A stretch of DNA of 64,000 nt, taken from Apostichopus japonicus (taxonomy: Eukaryota > Echinodermata > Holothuroidea > Aspidochirotida > Stichopodidae). A program made the position numbers and the translations under genes. The stretch's first letter is position 1, and every line of letters starts with the position of its first letter. The stretch is taken from positions 24,907,166-24,971,165 of the forward strand of contig NC_092579.1 of NCBI RefSeq assembly GCF_037975245.1, written 5' to 3'. A model generated the notes under the pieces. The model searched no databases, was not told the DNA's origin, and saw only the letters and a program-made list of their open reading frames with translations. This document shows, piece by piece, positions 51,193 to 63,600 of this stretch.

Positions 51193-54100
51193 GATAAATC
51201 GAATGTGCGGTACCGATCAATCGAATGTGCGTTACCGATAAAACGAATATGCAGTACCGATCAATCGAATGTTCGGTACCGATAAATCGAATGTGCGTTA
51301 CCAATTAATCGAATGTGCGGTACCGATCAATCGAATGTGCGTTACCTATTAATCGATTGAGCGGTACCGATCAATCGATTGTGCGATACCGATCAATCGA
51401 ATGTTCGGTACCGATCAAACGAATGTGCGGTACCGATAAATAGAATGTGCTGTACCGATCAATCGATTGTTCGGTACCGATCAATCGAATGTGCGGTACC
51501 GATAAATAGAATGTGCGTTGCCAATAAATCGAATATGCGGTACCGATTAATCGAATGTGCGGTACCGATCAATCGAATGGGAAGTACCGATCAACCCGAT
51601 GTGCGGTATCGATCAATCGAATGTACGGTACCAATTAATCGATTGTGCTGTACCGATCAATCGATTGTTCAGTACCGATCAATCGAATGTGCGGTAATTT
51701 CAATCGAATGTGCGGTACCGATAAATCGAATGTGCGGTTCCGATAAATAGAATGTGCGGTATCGATCAAAAGAATGTGCGGTACCGAAAAATCGAATGTA
51801 CGTGCCGATCAAAAAATGTGCAATACCGATTAATCGATTGTGCGGTACCGATCGATCGATTGTGCTGTACCGATCAATCGATTGTTCGGTACCGATCAAT
51901 CGAATGTGCGGTACCGATCAATCGAATATGCGGTACCGATAAATCGAATGTGCGTTACCAGTTAATCGACTGTGCTGTACCGATAAATCGAATGTGCGTT
52001 ACCGGTCAATCGAATGTGCGGTACCGATCAATCGAATGTGCGGTACCGATAAATCGAATGTGCGTTACCAATTAATCGATTGTGCTGTACCGATAAATCG
52101 AATGTGCGGTACCGATCAATCGAATGTGCGTTGCCGATCAATCGAATATGCCGTACCGATTAATCGAATGTGGGGTACCTATCAATCGAATGTTCGGTAC
52201 CGATCAATGGAATGTGCGGTGTCGATCAATCGAATGTGACTTGGCGATAAATCGAATGTGCGGTACCGATAAATAGAATGTGCGTTACCAATTAATCGAA
52301 TGTGCGGTACCGATAAATCGAATGTGCGTTACCAATTAATCGAATGTGCTGTACCGATCAATCGATTGTTCGGTACCGATCAATCGAATGTGCGGTACCG
52401 ATAAATAGAATGTGCGTTGCCAATAAATCGAATATGCGGTACCGATTAATCGAATGTGCGGTACCGATCAATCGAATGTGCGTTGACGATCAATCGAATG
52501 TGACTTGGCGATAAATCGAATGTGCGGTACCGATCAATCGAATTTGCGGTACCGATCAACCGATTGTGCCGTACCGATTAATCGAATGTGCGGTACCTAT
52601 CAATCGAATGTGCGGCACCGATCAATAGATTGTTCGGTACCGATCTATCGAATGTGCTGTACCGATCAATCAAATGTGCGGGACTGATAAATCGAATGTG
52701 CGTTACCGATCAATCGAATGTGCGTTACCGATCAAGCGAATGTGCGGTACCGATGAATCGAATGTGCGGTACCGATCAATCGAATGTGCGGTACCGATCA
52801 ATCGAATGTGCGGAACCGATCAATCGAATATGCGGAATCCGATTAATCGAATGTGCGGTACCGATCAATCGAATATGCGGTTCCGATCAAACGATTGTGC
52901 GGTACCGATAAATTGAATATCCGGTACCGATTAATCGAATGTGCGGTACTGATCAATCGAATGTGCGGTACCGATAAATCAAAATCGAATGTGCGGTACC
53001 GATCAATTGAATGTGCGGTACCGATAAATCGGATGTGTGTTGCCGATGAATCGAATGTGCGGTACCGATCAATCGAATGTGGGGTACCGATCAATCGAAT
53101 GTGCGGTACCGATCAATCGAAAGTGTAGTACCGATCAATCGAATGTGCGGTTCCGATAAGTCGAATGTGCGGTACATTTAAAAAGAATGTGCGGTACCGA
53201 TTAAAAGAATGTGCGGTACCGAAAAATCGAATGTGCGTTGCCGATAAATCGAATGTGTGTTACCGATCAATCGAATGTGCGATTGATCAATGGAATGTGC
53301 GGTACCGATAAATCGAATGTGCGGTACCGATCAATCGAATGTGCGGTACCGATCAATCGAAAGTGTGGTACCGATCAATCGAATGTGCGGTTCCGATAAG
53401 TCGAATGTGCGGTACATTTAAATCGAATGTGCGGTACATTCAAATAGAATGTGCGGTACCAATCAAAAGAATGTGCGGTACCGAAAAATCGAATGTGCGT
53501 TGCCGATAAATCGAATGTGTGCTACCGATCAATCGAATGTGCGATTGATCAATCGAATGTGCGGTACCGATAAATCGAATGTGCGGTACCGATCAATCGA
53601 ATGTGCGGTACCGATCAATCGAATGTGCGTTACCAATTAATCGAATGTGCGGTACCGATCAATCGAATGTGCGTTACCTATTGATCGATTGAGCGGTACC
53701 GATCAATCGATTGTGCGATACCGATCAATCGAATGTGCGGTACCGATCAAACGAATGTGCGTTACCGATAAATAGAAGGTGCTGTACCGATCAATCGATT
53801 GTTCGGTACCGATCAATCGAATGTTCGGTACCGATAAATAGAATGTGCGTTGCCAATAAATCGAATATGCGGTACCGATTAATCGAATGTGCGGTACCGA
53901 TCAATCGAATGGGCAGTACCGATCAACCCGATGTGCGGTATCGATCAATCGAATGTGCGGTACCAATTAATCGATTGTGCTGTACCGATCAATCGATTGT
54001 GCTGTGCCAATAAATCGAATATGCGGTACCGATTAATCGAATGTGCGGTACCGATCAATCGAATGGGCAGTACCGATCAACCCGATGTGCGGTACCGATC

Positions 54101-55522
54101 AATCGAATGTGCGTTACCAATTAATCGAATGTGCGGTACCGATCAATCGAATGTGCGTTACCTATTAATCGATTGAGCGGTACCGATCAATCGATTGTGC
54201 GATACCGATCAATCGAATGTTCAGTACCGATCAAACGAATGTGCGGTACCGATAAATAGAATGTGCTGTACCGATCAATCGATTGTTCGGTACCGATCAA
54301 TCGAATGTGCGGTACCGATAAATAGAATGTGCGTTGCCAATAAATCGAATATGCGGTACCGATTAATCGAATGTGCGGTACCGATCAATCGAATGGGAAG
54401 TACCGATCAACCCGATGTGCGGTATCGATCAATCGAATGTGCGGTACCAATTAATCGATTGTGCTGTACCGATCAATCGAATGTGCGGTACCGATAAAAT
54501 TAATGTGCGGTATCGATCAATCGAATGTGCGGTACCGATAAATCGAATGTGCAGTACCGATCAATCGAATGTGCGGGACTGATAAATCGAATGTGCGTTA
54601 CCGATAAATCGAATGTGCGTTGCCGATAAATCGAATGTGTGTAACCGATCATTCGAATGTGCGATTGATCAAATGAATGTGCGGTACCGATCAATCGAAT
54701 GTGTGGTACCGATCAATCGAATGTGCGGTTCCGATAAGTCGAATGTGCGGTACCGATCAATCGAATGTGCGGTTCCGATAAATAGAATGTGCGGTACCGA
54801 TCAAAAGAATGTGCGGTACCGAAAAATCGAATGTACGTGCCGATCAAAAAATGTGCAAAACCGATCAATCGATTGTGCTGTGCCAATCAATCGAATGTGC
54901 GGTACCGATCGATCGATTGTGCTGTACCGATCAATCGATTGTTCGGTACCGATCAATCGAATGTGCGGTACCAATTAATCGATGGTGCTGTACCGATCAA
55001 TCGATTGTTCGGTACCGATCAATCGAATGTGCGGTACCGATCAATCGAATGTGCGGTACCGATCAATCGAATGTGCGTTACCAATTAATGGATTCTGCTG
55101 TACCGAAAAATCGAATGTGCGTTACCGGTGAATCGAATATGCGGTACCGATTACTCGAATGTGCGGTACCTATCAATCGAATGTTCGGTACCGATCAATG
55201 GAATGTGCGGTGTCGATCAATCGAATGTGACTTGGCGATAAATCGAATGTGCGGTACCGATCAATCGAATGTGCGTTACCGATAAAACGAATATGCAGTA
55301 CCGATCAATCGAATGTTCGGTACCGATAAATCGAATGTGCGTTACCAATTAATCGAATGTGCGGTACCGATCAATCGAATGTGCGTTACCTATTAATCGA
55401 TTGCGCGGTACCGATCAATCGATTGTGCGATACCGATCAATCGAATGTTCGGTACCGATCAAACGAATGTGCGGTACCGATAAATAGAATGTGCTGTACC
55501 GATCAATCGATTGTTCGGTACC
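51193..55522 (+). repeat. 4,330-bp HOR unit, copy 1 of a tandem pair
   Basis: From GATAAATCG at 51193, the sequence begins again at 55523. The copies share a long series of rare monomers, including a 28-bp monomer with an inserted AAAATC (52981 and 57311). The second copy is shorter and diverges near 58811, where another block takes over. The unit is 197 monomers minus 4 bp. Confidence 0.9.
52976..52988 (+). other. 28-bp monomer with 6-bp insertion
   Basis: The sequence GATAAATCAAAATCGAATG contains an extra AAAATC compared with GATAAATCGAATG, which looks like slippage duplicating an AATC-like step. Identical events at about 57306 and 60735 are copies made by the 4,330-bp and 3,429-bp duplications, so it marks descent of these blocks. 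Confidence 0.85.
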
Positions 55523-58500
55523 GATAAATCGAATGTGCGGTACCGATCAATCGAATGTGCGTTACCGATAAAACGAATATGCAGTACCGATCAATCGAAT
55601 GTTCGGTACCGATAAATCGAATGTGCGTTACCAATTAATCGAATGTGCGGTACCGATCAATCGAATGTGCGTTACCTATTAATCGATTGAGCGGTACCGA
55701 TCAATCGATTGTGCGATACCGATCAATCGAATGTTCGGTACCGATCAAACGAATGTGCGGTACCGATAAATAGAATGTGCTGTACCGATCAATCGATTGT
55801 TCGGTACCGATCAATCGAATGTGCGGTACCGATAAATAGAATGTGCGTTGCCAATAAATCGAATATGCGGTACCGATTAATCGAATGTGCGGTACCGATC
55901 AATCGAATGGGAAGTACCGATCAACCCGATGTGCGGTATCGATCAATCGAATGTACGGTACCAATTAATCGATTGTGCTGTACCGATCAATCGATTGTTC
56001 AGTACCGATCAATCGAATGTGCGGTAATTTCAATCGAATGTGCGGTACCGATAAATCGAATGTGCGGTTCCGATAAATAGAATGTGCGGTATCGATCAAA
56101 AGAATGTGCGGTACCGAAAAATCGAATGTACGTGCCGATCAAAAAATGTGCAAAACCGATTAATCGATTGTGCGGTACCGATCGATCGATTGTGCTGTAC
56201 CGATCAATCGATTGTTCGGTACCGATCAATCGAATGTGCGGTACCGATCAATCGAATATGCGGTACCGATAAATCGAATGTGCGTTACCAGTTAATCGAC
56301 TGTGCTGTACCGATAAATCGAATGTGCGTTACCGGTCAATCGAATGTGCGGTACCGATCAATCGAATGTGCGGTACCGATAAATCGAATGTGCGTTACCA
56401 ATTAATCGATTGTGCTGTACCGATAAATCGAATGTGCGGTACCGATCAATCGAATGTGCGTTACCGATCAATCGAATATGCCGTACCGATTAATCGAATG
56501 TGGGGTACCTATCAATCGAATGTTCGGTACCGATCAATGGAATGTGCGGTGTCGATCAATCGAATGTGACTTGGCGATAAATCGAATGTGCGGTACCGAT
56601 AAATCGAATGTGCGTTACCAATTAATCGAATGTGCGGTACCGATAAATCGAATGTGCGTTACCAATTAATCGAATGTGCTGTACCGATCAATCGATTGTT
56701 CGGTACCGATCAATCGAATGTGCGGTACCGATAAATAGAATGTGCGTTGCCAATAAATCGAATATGCGGTACCGATTAATCGAATGTGCGGTACCGATCA
56801 ATCGAATGTGCGTTGACGATCAATCGAATGTGACTTGGCGATAAATCGAATGTGCGGTACCGATCAATCGAATTTGCGGTACCGATCAACCGATTGTGGG
56901 GTACCGATTAATCGAATGTGCGGTACCTATCAATCGAATGTGCGGTACCGATCAATAGATTGTTCGGTACCGATCTATCGAATGTGCTGTACCGATCAAT
57001 CAAATGTGCGGGACTGATAAATCGAATGTGCGTTACCGATCAATCGAATGTGCGTTACCGATCAAGCGAATGTGCGGTACCGATCAATCGAATGTGCGGT
57101 ACCGATCAATCGAATGTGCGGTACCGATCAATCGAATGTGCGGAACCGATCAATCGAATATGCGGAATCCGATTAATCGAATGTGCGGTACCGATCAATC
57201 GAATATGCGGTTCCGATCAAACGATTGTGCGGTACCGATAAATTGAATATCCGGTACCGATTAATCGAATGAGCGGTACTGATCAATCGAATGTGCGGTA
57301 CCGATAAATCAAAATCGAATGTGCGGTACCGATCAATTGAATGTGCGGTACCGATAAATCGGATGTGTGTTGCCGATGAATCGAATGTGCGGTACCGATC
57401 AATCGAATGTGGGGTACCGATCAATCGAATGTGCGGTACCGATCAATCGAAAGTGTGGTACCGATCAATCGAATGTGCGGTTCCGATAAGTCGAATGTGC
57501 GGTACATTTAAAAAGAATGTGCGGTACCGATTAAAAGAATGTGCGGTACCGAAAAATCGAATGTGCGTTGCCAATAAATCGAATGTGTGTTACCGATCAA
57601 TCGAATGTGCGATTGATCAATGGAATGTGCGGTACCGATAAATCGAATGTGCGGTACCGATCAATCGAATGTGCGGTACCGATCAATCGAAAGTGTGGTA
57701 CCGATCAATCGAATGTGCGGTTCCGATAAGTCGAATGTGCGGTACATTTAAATCGAATGTGCGGTACATTCAAATAGAATGTGCGGTACCAATCAAAAGA
57801 ATGTGCGGTACCGAAAAATCGAATGTGCGTTGCCGATAAATCGAATGTGTGCTACCGATCAATCGAATGTGCGATTGATCAATCGAATGTGCGGTACCGA
57901 TAAATCGAATGTGCGGTACCGATCAATCGAATGTGCGGTACCGATCAATCGAATGTGCGTTACCAATTAATCGAATGTGCGGTACCGATCAATCGAATGT
58001 GCGTTACCTATTGATCGATTGAGCGGTACCGATCAATCGATTGTGCGATACCGATCAATCGAATGTGCGGTACCGATCAAACGAATGTGCGTTACCGATA
58101 AATAGAAGGTGCTGTACCGATCAATCGATTGTTCGGTACCGATCAATCGAATGTTCGGTACCGATAAATAGAATGTGCGTTGCCAATAAATCGAATATGC
58201 GGTACCGATTAATCGAATGTGCGGTACCGATCAATCGAATGGGCAGTACCGATCAACCCGATGTGCGGTATCGATCAATCGAATGTGCGGTACCAATTAA
58301 TCGATTGTGCTGTACCGATCAATCGATTGTGCTGTGCCAATAAATCGAATATGCGGTACCGATTAATCGAATGTGCGGTACCGATCAATCGAATGGGCAG
58401 TACCGATCAACCCGATGTGCGGTACCGATCAATCGAATGTGCGTTACCAATTAATCGAATGTGCGGTACCGATCAATCGAATGTGCGTTACCTATTAATC

Positions 58501-58810
58501 GATTGAGCGGTACCGATCAATCGATTGTGCGATACCGATCAATCGAATGTTCAGTACCGATCAAACGAATGTGCGGTACCGATAAATAGAATGTGCTGTA
58601 CCGATCAATCGATTGTTCGGTACCGATCAATCGAATGTGCGGTACCGATAAATAGAATGTGCGTTGCCAATAAATCGAATATGCGGTACCGATTAATCGA
58701 ATGTGCGGTACCGATCAATCGAATGGGAAGTACCGATCAACCCGATGTGCGGTATCGATCAATCGAATGTACGGTACCAATTAATCGATTGTGCTGTACC
58801 GATCAATCGA
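55523..58810 (+). repeat. 4,330-bp HOR unit, incomplete copy 2
   Basis: It follows copy 1 in order up to about 58810, counterpart of 54480, and then switches to sequence like 51660. Visible differences from copy 1 are few, for example CGATTGTGCCG against CGATTGTGGGG at 52562/56892. Its last part is also the start of the 3,429-bp unit, so the two HORs overlap. Confidence 0.88.
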
Positions 58811-60613
58811 TTGTTCAGTACCGATCAATCGAATGAGCGGTAATTTTAATCGAATGTGCGGTTCCGATAAATAGAATGTGCGGTACCGATCAAAAGAATG
58901 TGCGGTACCGAAAAATCGAATGTACGTGCCGATCAAAAAATGTGCAAAACCGATCAATCGATTGTGCGGTACCGATCGATCGATTGTGCTGTACCGATCA
59001 ATCGATTGTTCGGTACCGATCAATCGAATGTGCGGTACCGATCAATCGAATATGCGGTACCGATAAATCGAATGTGCGTTACCAGTTAATCGACTGTGCT
59101 GTACCGATAAATCGAATGTGCGTTACCGGTCAATCGAATGTGCGGTACCGATCAATCGAATGTGCCGTACCGATTAATCGAATGTGGGGTACCTATCAAT
59201 CGAATGTTCGGTACCGATCAATGGAATGTGCGGTGTCGATCAATCGAATGTGACTTGGCGATAAATCGAATGTGCGGTACCGATCAATCGAATGTGCGTT
59301 ACCGATAAAACGAATATGCAGTACCGATCAATCGAATGTTCGGTACCGATAAATCGAATGTGCGTTACCAATTAATCGAATGTGCGGTACCGATCAATCG
59401 AATGTGCGTTACCTATTAATCGATTGAGCGGTACCGATCAACGATTGTGCGATACCGATCAATCGAATGTTCGGTACCGATCAAACGAATGTGCGGTACC
59501 GATAAATAGAATATGCTGTACCGATCAATCGATTGTTCGGTACCGATCAATCGAATGTGCGGTACCGATAAATAGAATGTGCGTTGCCAATAAATCGAAT
59601 ATGCGGTACCGATTAATCGAATGTGCGGTACCGATCAATCGAATGGGCAGTACCGATCAACCCGATGTGCGTTATCGATCAATCGAATGTGCGGTACCAA
59701 TTAATCGATTGTGTGTAACCGATCAATCGATTGTTCAGTAGCGATCAATCGAATGTGCGGTAATTTCAATCGAATGTGCGGTACCGATAAATCGAATGTG
59801 CGTTACCAATTAATGGATTCTGCTGTACCGAAAAATCGAATGTGCATTACCGGTGAATCGAATGTGCGGTACCGATCAATCGAATGTGCGTTGCCGATAA
59901 ATCGAATACGCGGTACCGATTAATCGAATGTGCGGTACCTTTCAATGGAATGTGCGGTACCGATCAGTCGAATGTGACTTGCCGATAAATCGAATTTGCG
60001 TTACCGATAAATCGATTGTGCTGTACCGATCAATCGATTGTTCGGTACCGATCAATCGAATGTGCGGTACCGATCAATCGAATGTGCGGAACCGATCAAT
60101 CGAATGTGAGTTACCAATTAATGGATTCTGCTGTACCGAAAAATCGAATGTGCGTTACCGGTGAATCGAATATGCGGTATCGATTACTCGAATGTGCGCT
60201 ACCTATCAATCGAATGTTCGGTACCGATCAATGGAATGTGCGGTGTCGATCAATCGAATGTGACTTGGCGATAAATCGAATGTGCGGTACCGATCAATCG
60301 AATGTGCGTTACCGATAAAACGAATATGCAGTACCGATCAATCGAATGTTCGGTACCGATAAATCGAATGTGCGTTACCAATTAATCGAATGTGCGGTAC
60401 CGATCAATCGAATGTGCGTTACCTATTAATCGATTGAGCGGTACCGATCAATCGATTGTGCGATACCGATCAATCGAATGTTCAGTACCGATCAAACGAA
60501 TGTGCGGTACCGATAAATAGAATGTGCTGTACCGATCAATCGATTGTTCGGTACCGATCAATCGAATGTGCGGTACCGATAAATAGAATGTGCGTTGCCA
60601 ATAAATCGAATAT
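57185..60613 (+). repeat. 3,429-bp HOR unit, copy 1 of a tandem pair
   Basis: The unit starts at CGGTACCGATCAATCG followed by the ATGCGGTTCCG monomer (57186) and starts again at 60615. It carries the AAAATC insertion, two ATTTAAAT-type regions, and a monomer with one base lost (ATCAACGATTG at 59438). All of these recur 3,429 bp later (60740, 61175, 62867). Confidence 0.92.
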
Positions 60614-63600
60614 GCGGTACCGATCAATCGAATATGCGGTTCCGATCAAACGATTGTGCGGTACCGATCAATTGAATATCCGGTACCGATTAATCGAATG
60701 TGCGGTACTGATCAATCGAATGTGCGGTACCGATAAATCAAAATCGAATGTGCGGTACCGATCAATTGAATGTGCGGTACCGATAAATCGGATGTGTGTT
60801 GCCGATGAATCGAATGTGCGGTACCGATCAATCGAATGTGGGGTACCGATCAATCGAATGTGCGGTACCGATCAATCGAAAGTGTGGTACCGATCAATCG
60901 AATGTGCGGTTCCGATAAGTCGAATGTGCGGTACATTTAAAAAGAATGTGCGGTACCGATTAAAAGAATGTGCGGTACCGAAAAATCGAATGTGCGTTGC
61001 CAATAAATCGAATGTGTGTTACCGATCAATCGAATGTGCGATTGATCAATGGAATGTGCGGTACCGATAAATCGAATGTGCGGTACCGATCAATCGAATG
61101 TGCGGTACCGATCAATCGAAAGTGTGGTACCGATCAATCGAATGTGCGGTTCCGATAAGTCGAATGTGCGGTACATTTAAATCGAATGTGCGGTACATTC
61201 AAATAGAATGTGCGGTACCAATCAAAAGAATGTGCGGTACCGAAAAATCGAATGTGCGTTGCCGATAAATCGAATGTGTGCTACCGATCAATCGAATGTG
61301 CGATTGATCAATCGAATGTGCGGTACCGATAAATCGAATGTGCGGTACCGATCAATCGAATGTGCGGTACCGATCAATCGAATGTGCGTTACCAATTAAT
61401 CGAATGTGCGGTACCGATCAATCGAATGTGCGTTACCTATTGATCGATTGAGCGGTACCGATCAATCGATTGTGCGATACCGATCAATCGAATGTGCGGT
61501 ACCGATCAAACGAATGTGCGTTACCGATAAATAGAAGGTGCTGTACCGATCAATCGATTGTTCGGTACCGATCAATCGAATGTTCGGTACCGATAAATAG
61601 AATGTGCGTTGCCAATAAATCGAATATGCGGTACCGATTAATCGAATGTGCGGTACCGATCAATCGAATGGGCAGTACCGATCAACCCGATGTGCGGTAT
61701 CGATCAATCGAATGTGCGGTACCAATTAATCGATTGTGCTGTACCGATCAATCGATTGTGCTGTGCCAATAAATCGAATATGCGGTACCGATTAATCGAA
61801 TGTGCGGTACCGATCAATCGAATGGGCAGTACCGATCAACCCGATGTGCGGTACCGATCAATCGAATGTGCGTTACCAATTAATCGAATGTGCGGTACCG
61901 ATCAATCGAATGTGCGTTACCTATTAATCGATTGAGCGGTACCGATCAATCGATTGTGCGATACCGATCAATCGAATGTTCAGTACCGATCAAACGAATG
62001 TGCGGTACCGATAAATAGAATGTGCTGTACCGATCAATCGATTGTTCGGTACCGATCAATCGAATGTGCGGTACCGATAAATAGAATGTGCGTTGCCAAT
62101 AAATCGAATATGCGGTACCGATTAATCGAATGTGCGGTACCGATCAATCGAATGGGAAGTACCGATCAACCCGATGTGCGGTATCGATCAATCGAATGTA
62201 CGGTACCAATTAATCGATTGTGCTGTACCGATCAATCGATTGTTCAGTACCGATCAATCGAATGAGCGGTAATTTTAATCGAATGTGCGGTTCCGATAAA
62301 TAGAATGTGCGGTACCGATCAAAAGAATGTGCGGTACCGAAAAATCGAATGTACGTGCCGATCAAAAAATGTGCAAAACCGATCAATCGATTGTGCGGTA
62401 CCGATCGATCGATTGTGCTGTACCGATCAATCGATTGTTCGGTACCGATCAATCGAATGTGCGGTACCGATCAATCGAATATGCGGTACCGATAAATCGA
62501 ATGTGCGTTACCAGTTAATCGACTGTGCTGTACCGATAAATCGAATGTGCGTTACCGGTCAATCGAATGTGCGGTACCGATCAATCGAATGTGCCGTACC
62601 GATTAATCGAATGTGGGGTACCTATCAATCGAATGTTCGGTACCGATCAATGGAATGTGCGGTGTCGATCAATCGAATGTGACTTGGCGATAAATCGAAT
62701 GTGCGGTACCGATCAATCGAATGTGCGTTACCGATAAAACGAATATGCAGTACCGATCAATCGAATGTTCGGTACCGATAAATCGAATGTGCGTTACCAA
62801 TTAATCGAATGTGCGGTACCGATCAATCGAATGTGCGTTACCTATTAATCGATTGAGCGGTACCGATCAACGATTGTGCGATACCGATCAATCGAATGTT
62901 CGGTACCGATCAAACGAATGTGCGGTACCGATAAATAGAATATGCTGTACCGATCAATCGATTGTTCGGTACCGATCAATCGAATGTGCGGTACCGATAA
63001 ATAGAATGTGCGTTGCCAATAAATCGAATATGCGGTACCGATTAATCGAATGTGCGGTACCGATCAATCGAATGGGCAGTACCGATCAACCCGATGTGCG
63101 TTATCGATCAATCGAATGTGCGGTACCAATTAATCGATTGTGTGTAACCGATCAATCGATTGTTCAGTAGCGATCAATCGAATGTGCGGTAATTTCAATC
63201 GAATGTGCGGTACCGATAAATCGAATGTGCGTTACCAATTAATGGATTCTGCTGTACCGAAAAATCGAATGTGCATTACCGGTGAATCGAATGTGCGGTA
63301 CCGATCAATCGAATGTGCGTTGCCGATAAATCGAATACGCGGTACCGATTAATCGAATGTGCGGTACCTTTCAATGGAATGTGCGGTACCGATCAGTCGA
63401 ATGTGACTTGCCGATAAATCGAATTTGCGTTACCGATAAATCGATTGTGCTGTACCGATCAATCGATTGTTCGGTACCGATCAATCGAATGTGCGGTACC
63501 GATCAATCGAATGTGCGGAACCGATCAATCGAATGTGAGTTACCAATTAATGGATTCTGCTGTACCGAAAAATCGAATGTGCGTTACCGGTGAATCGAAT

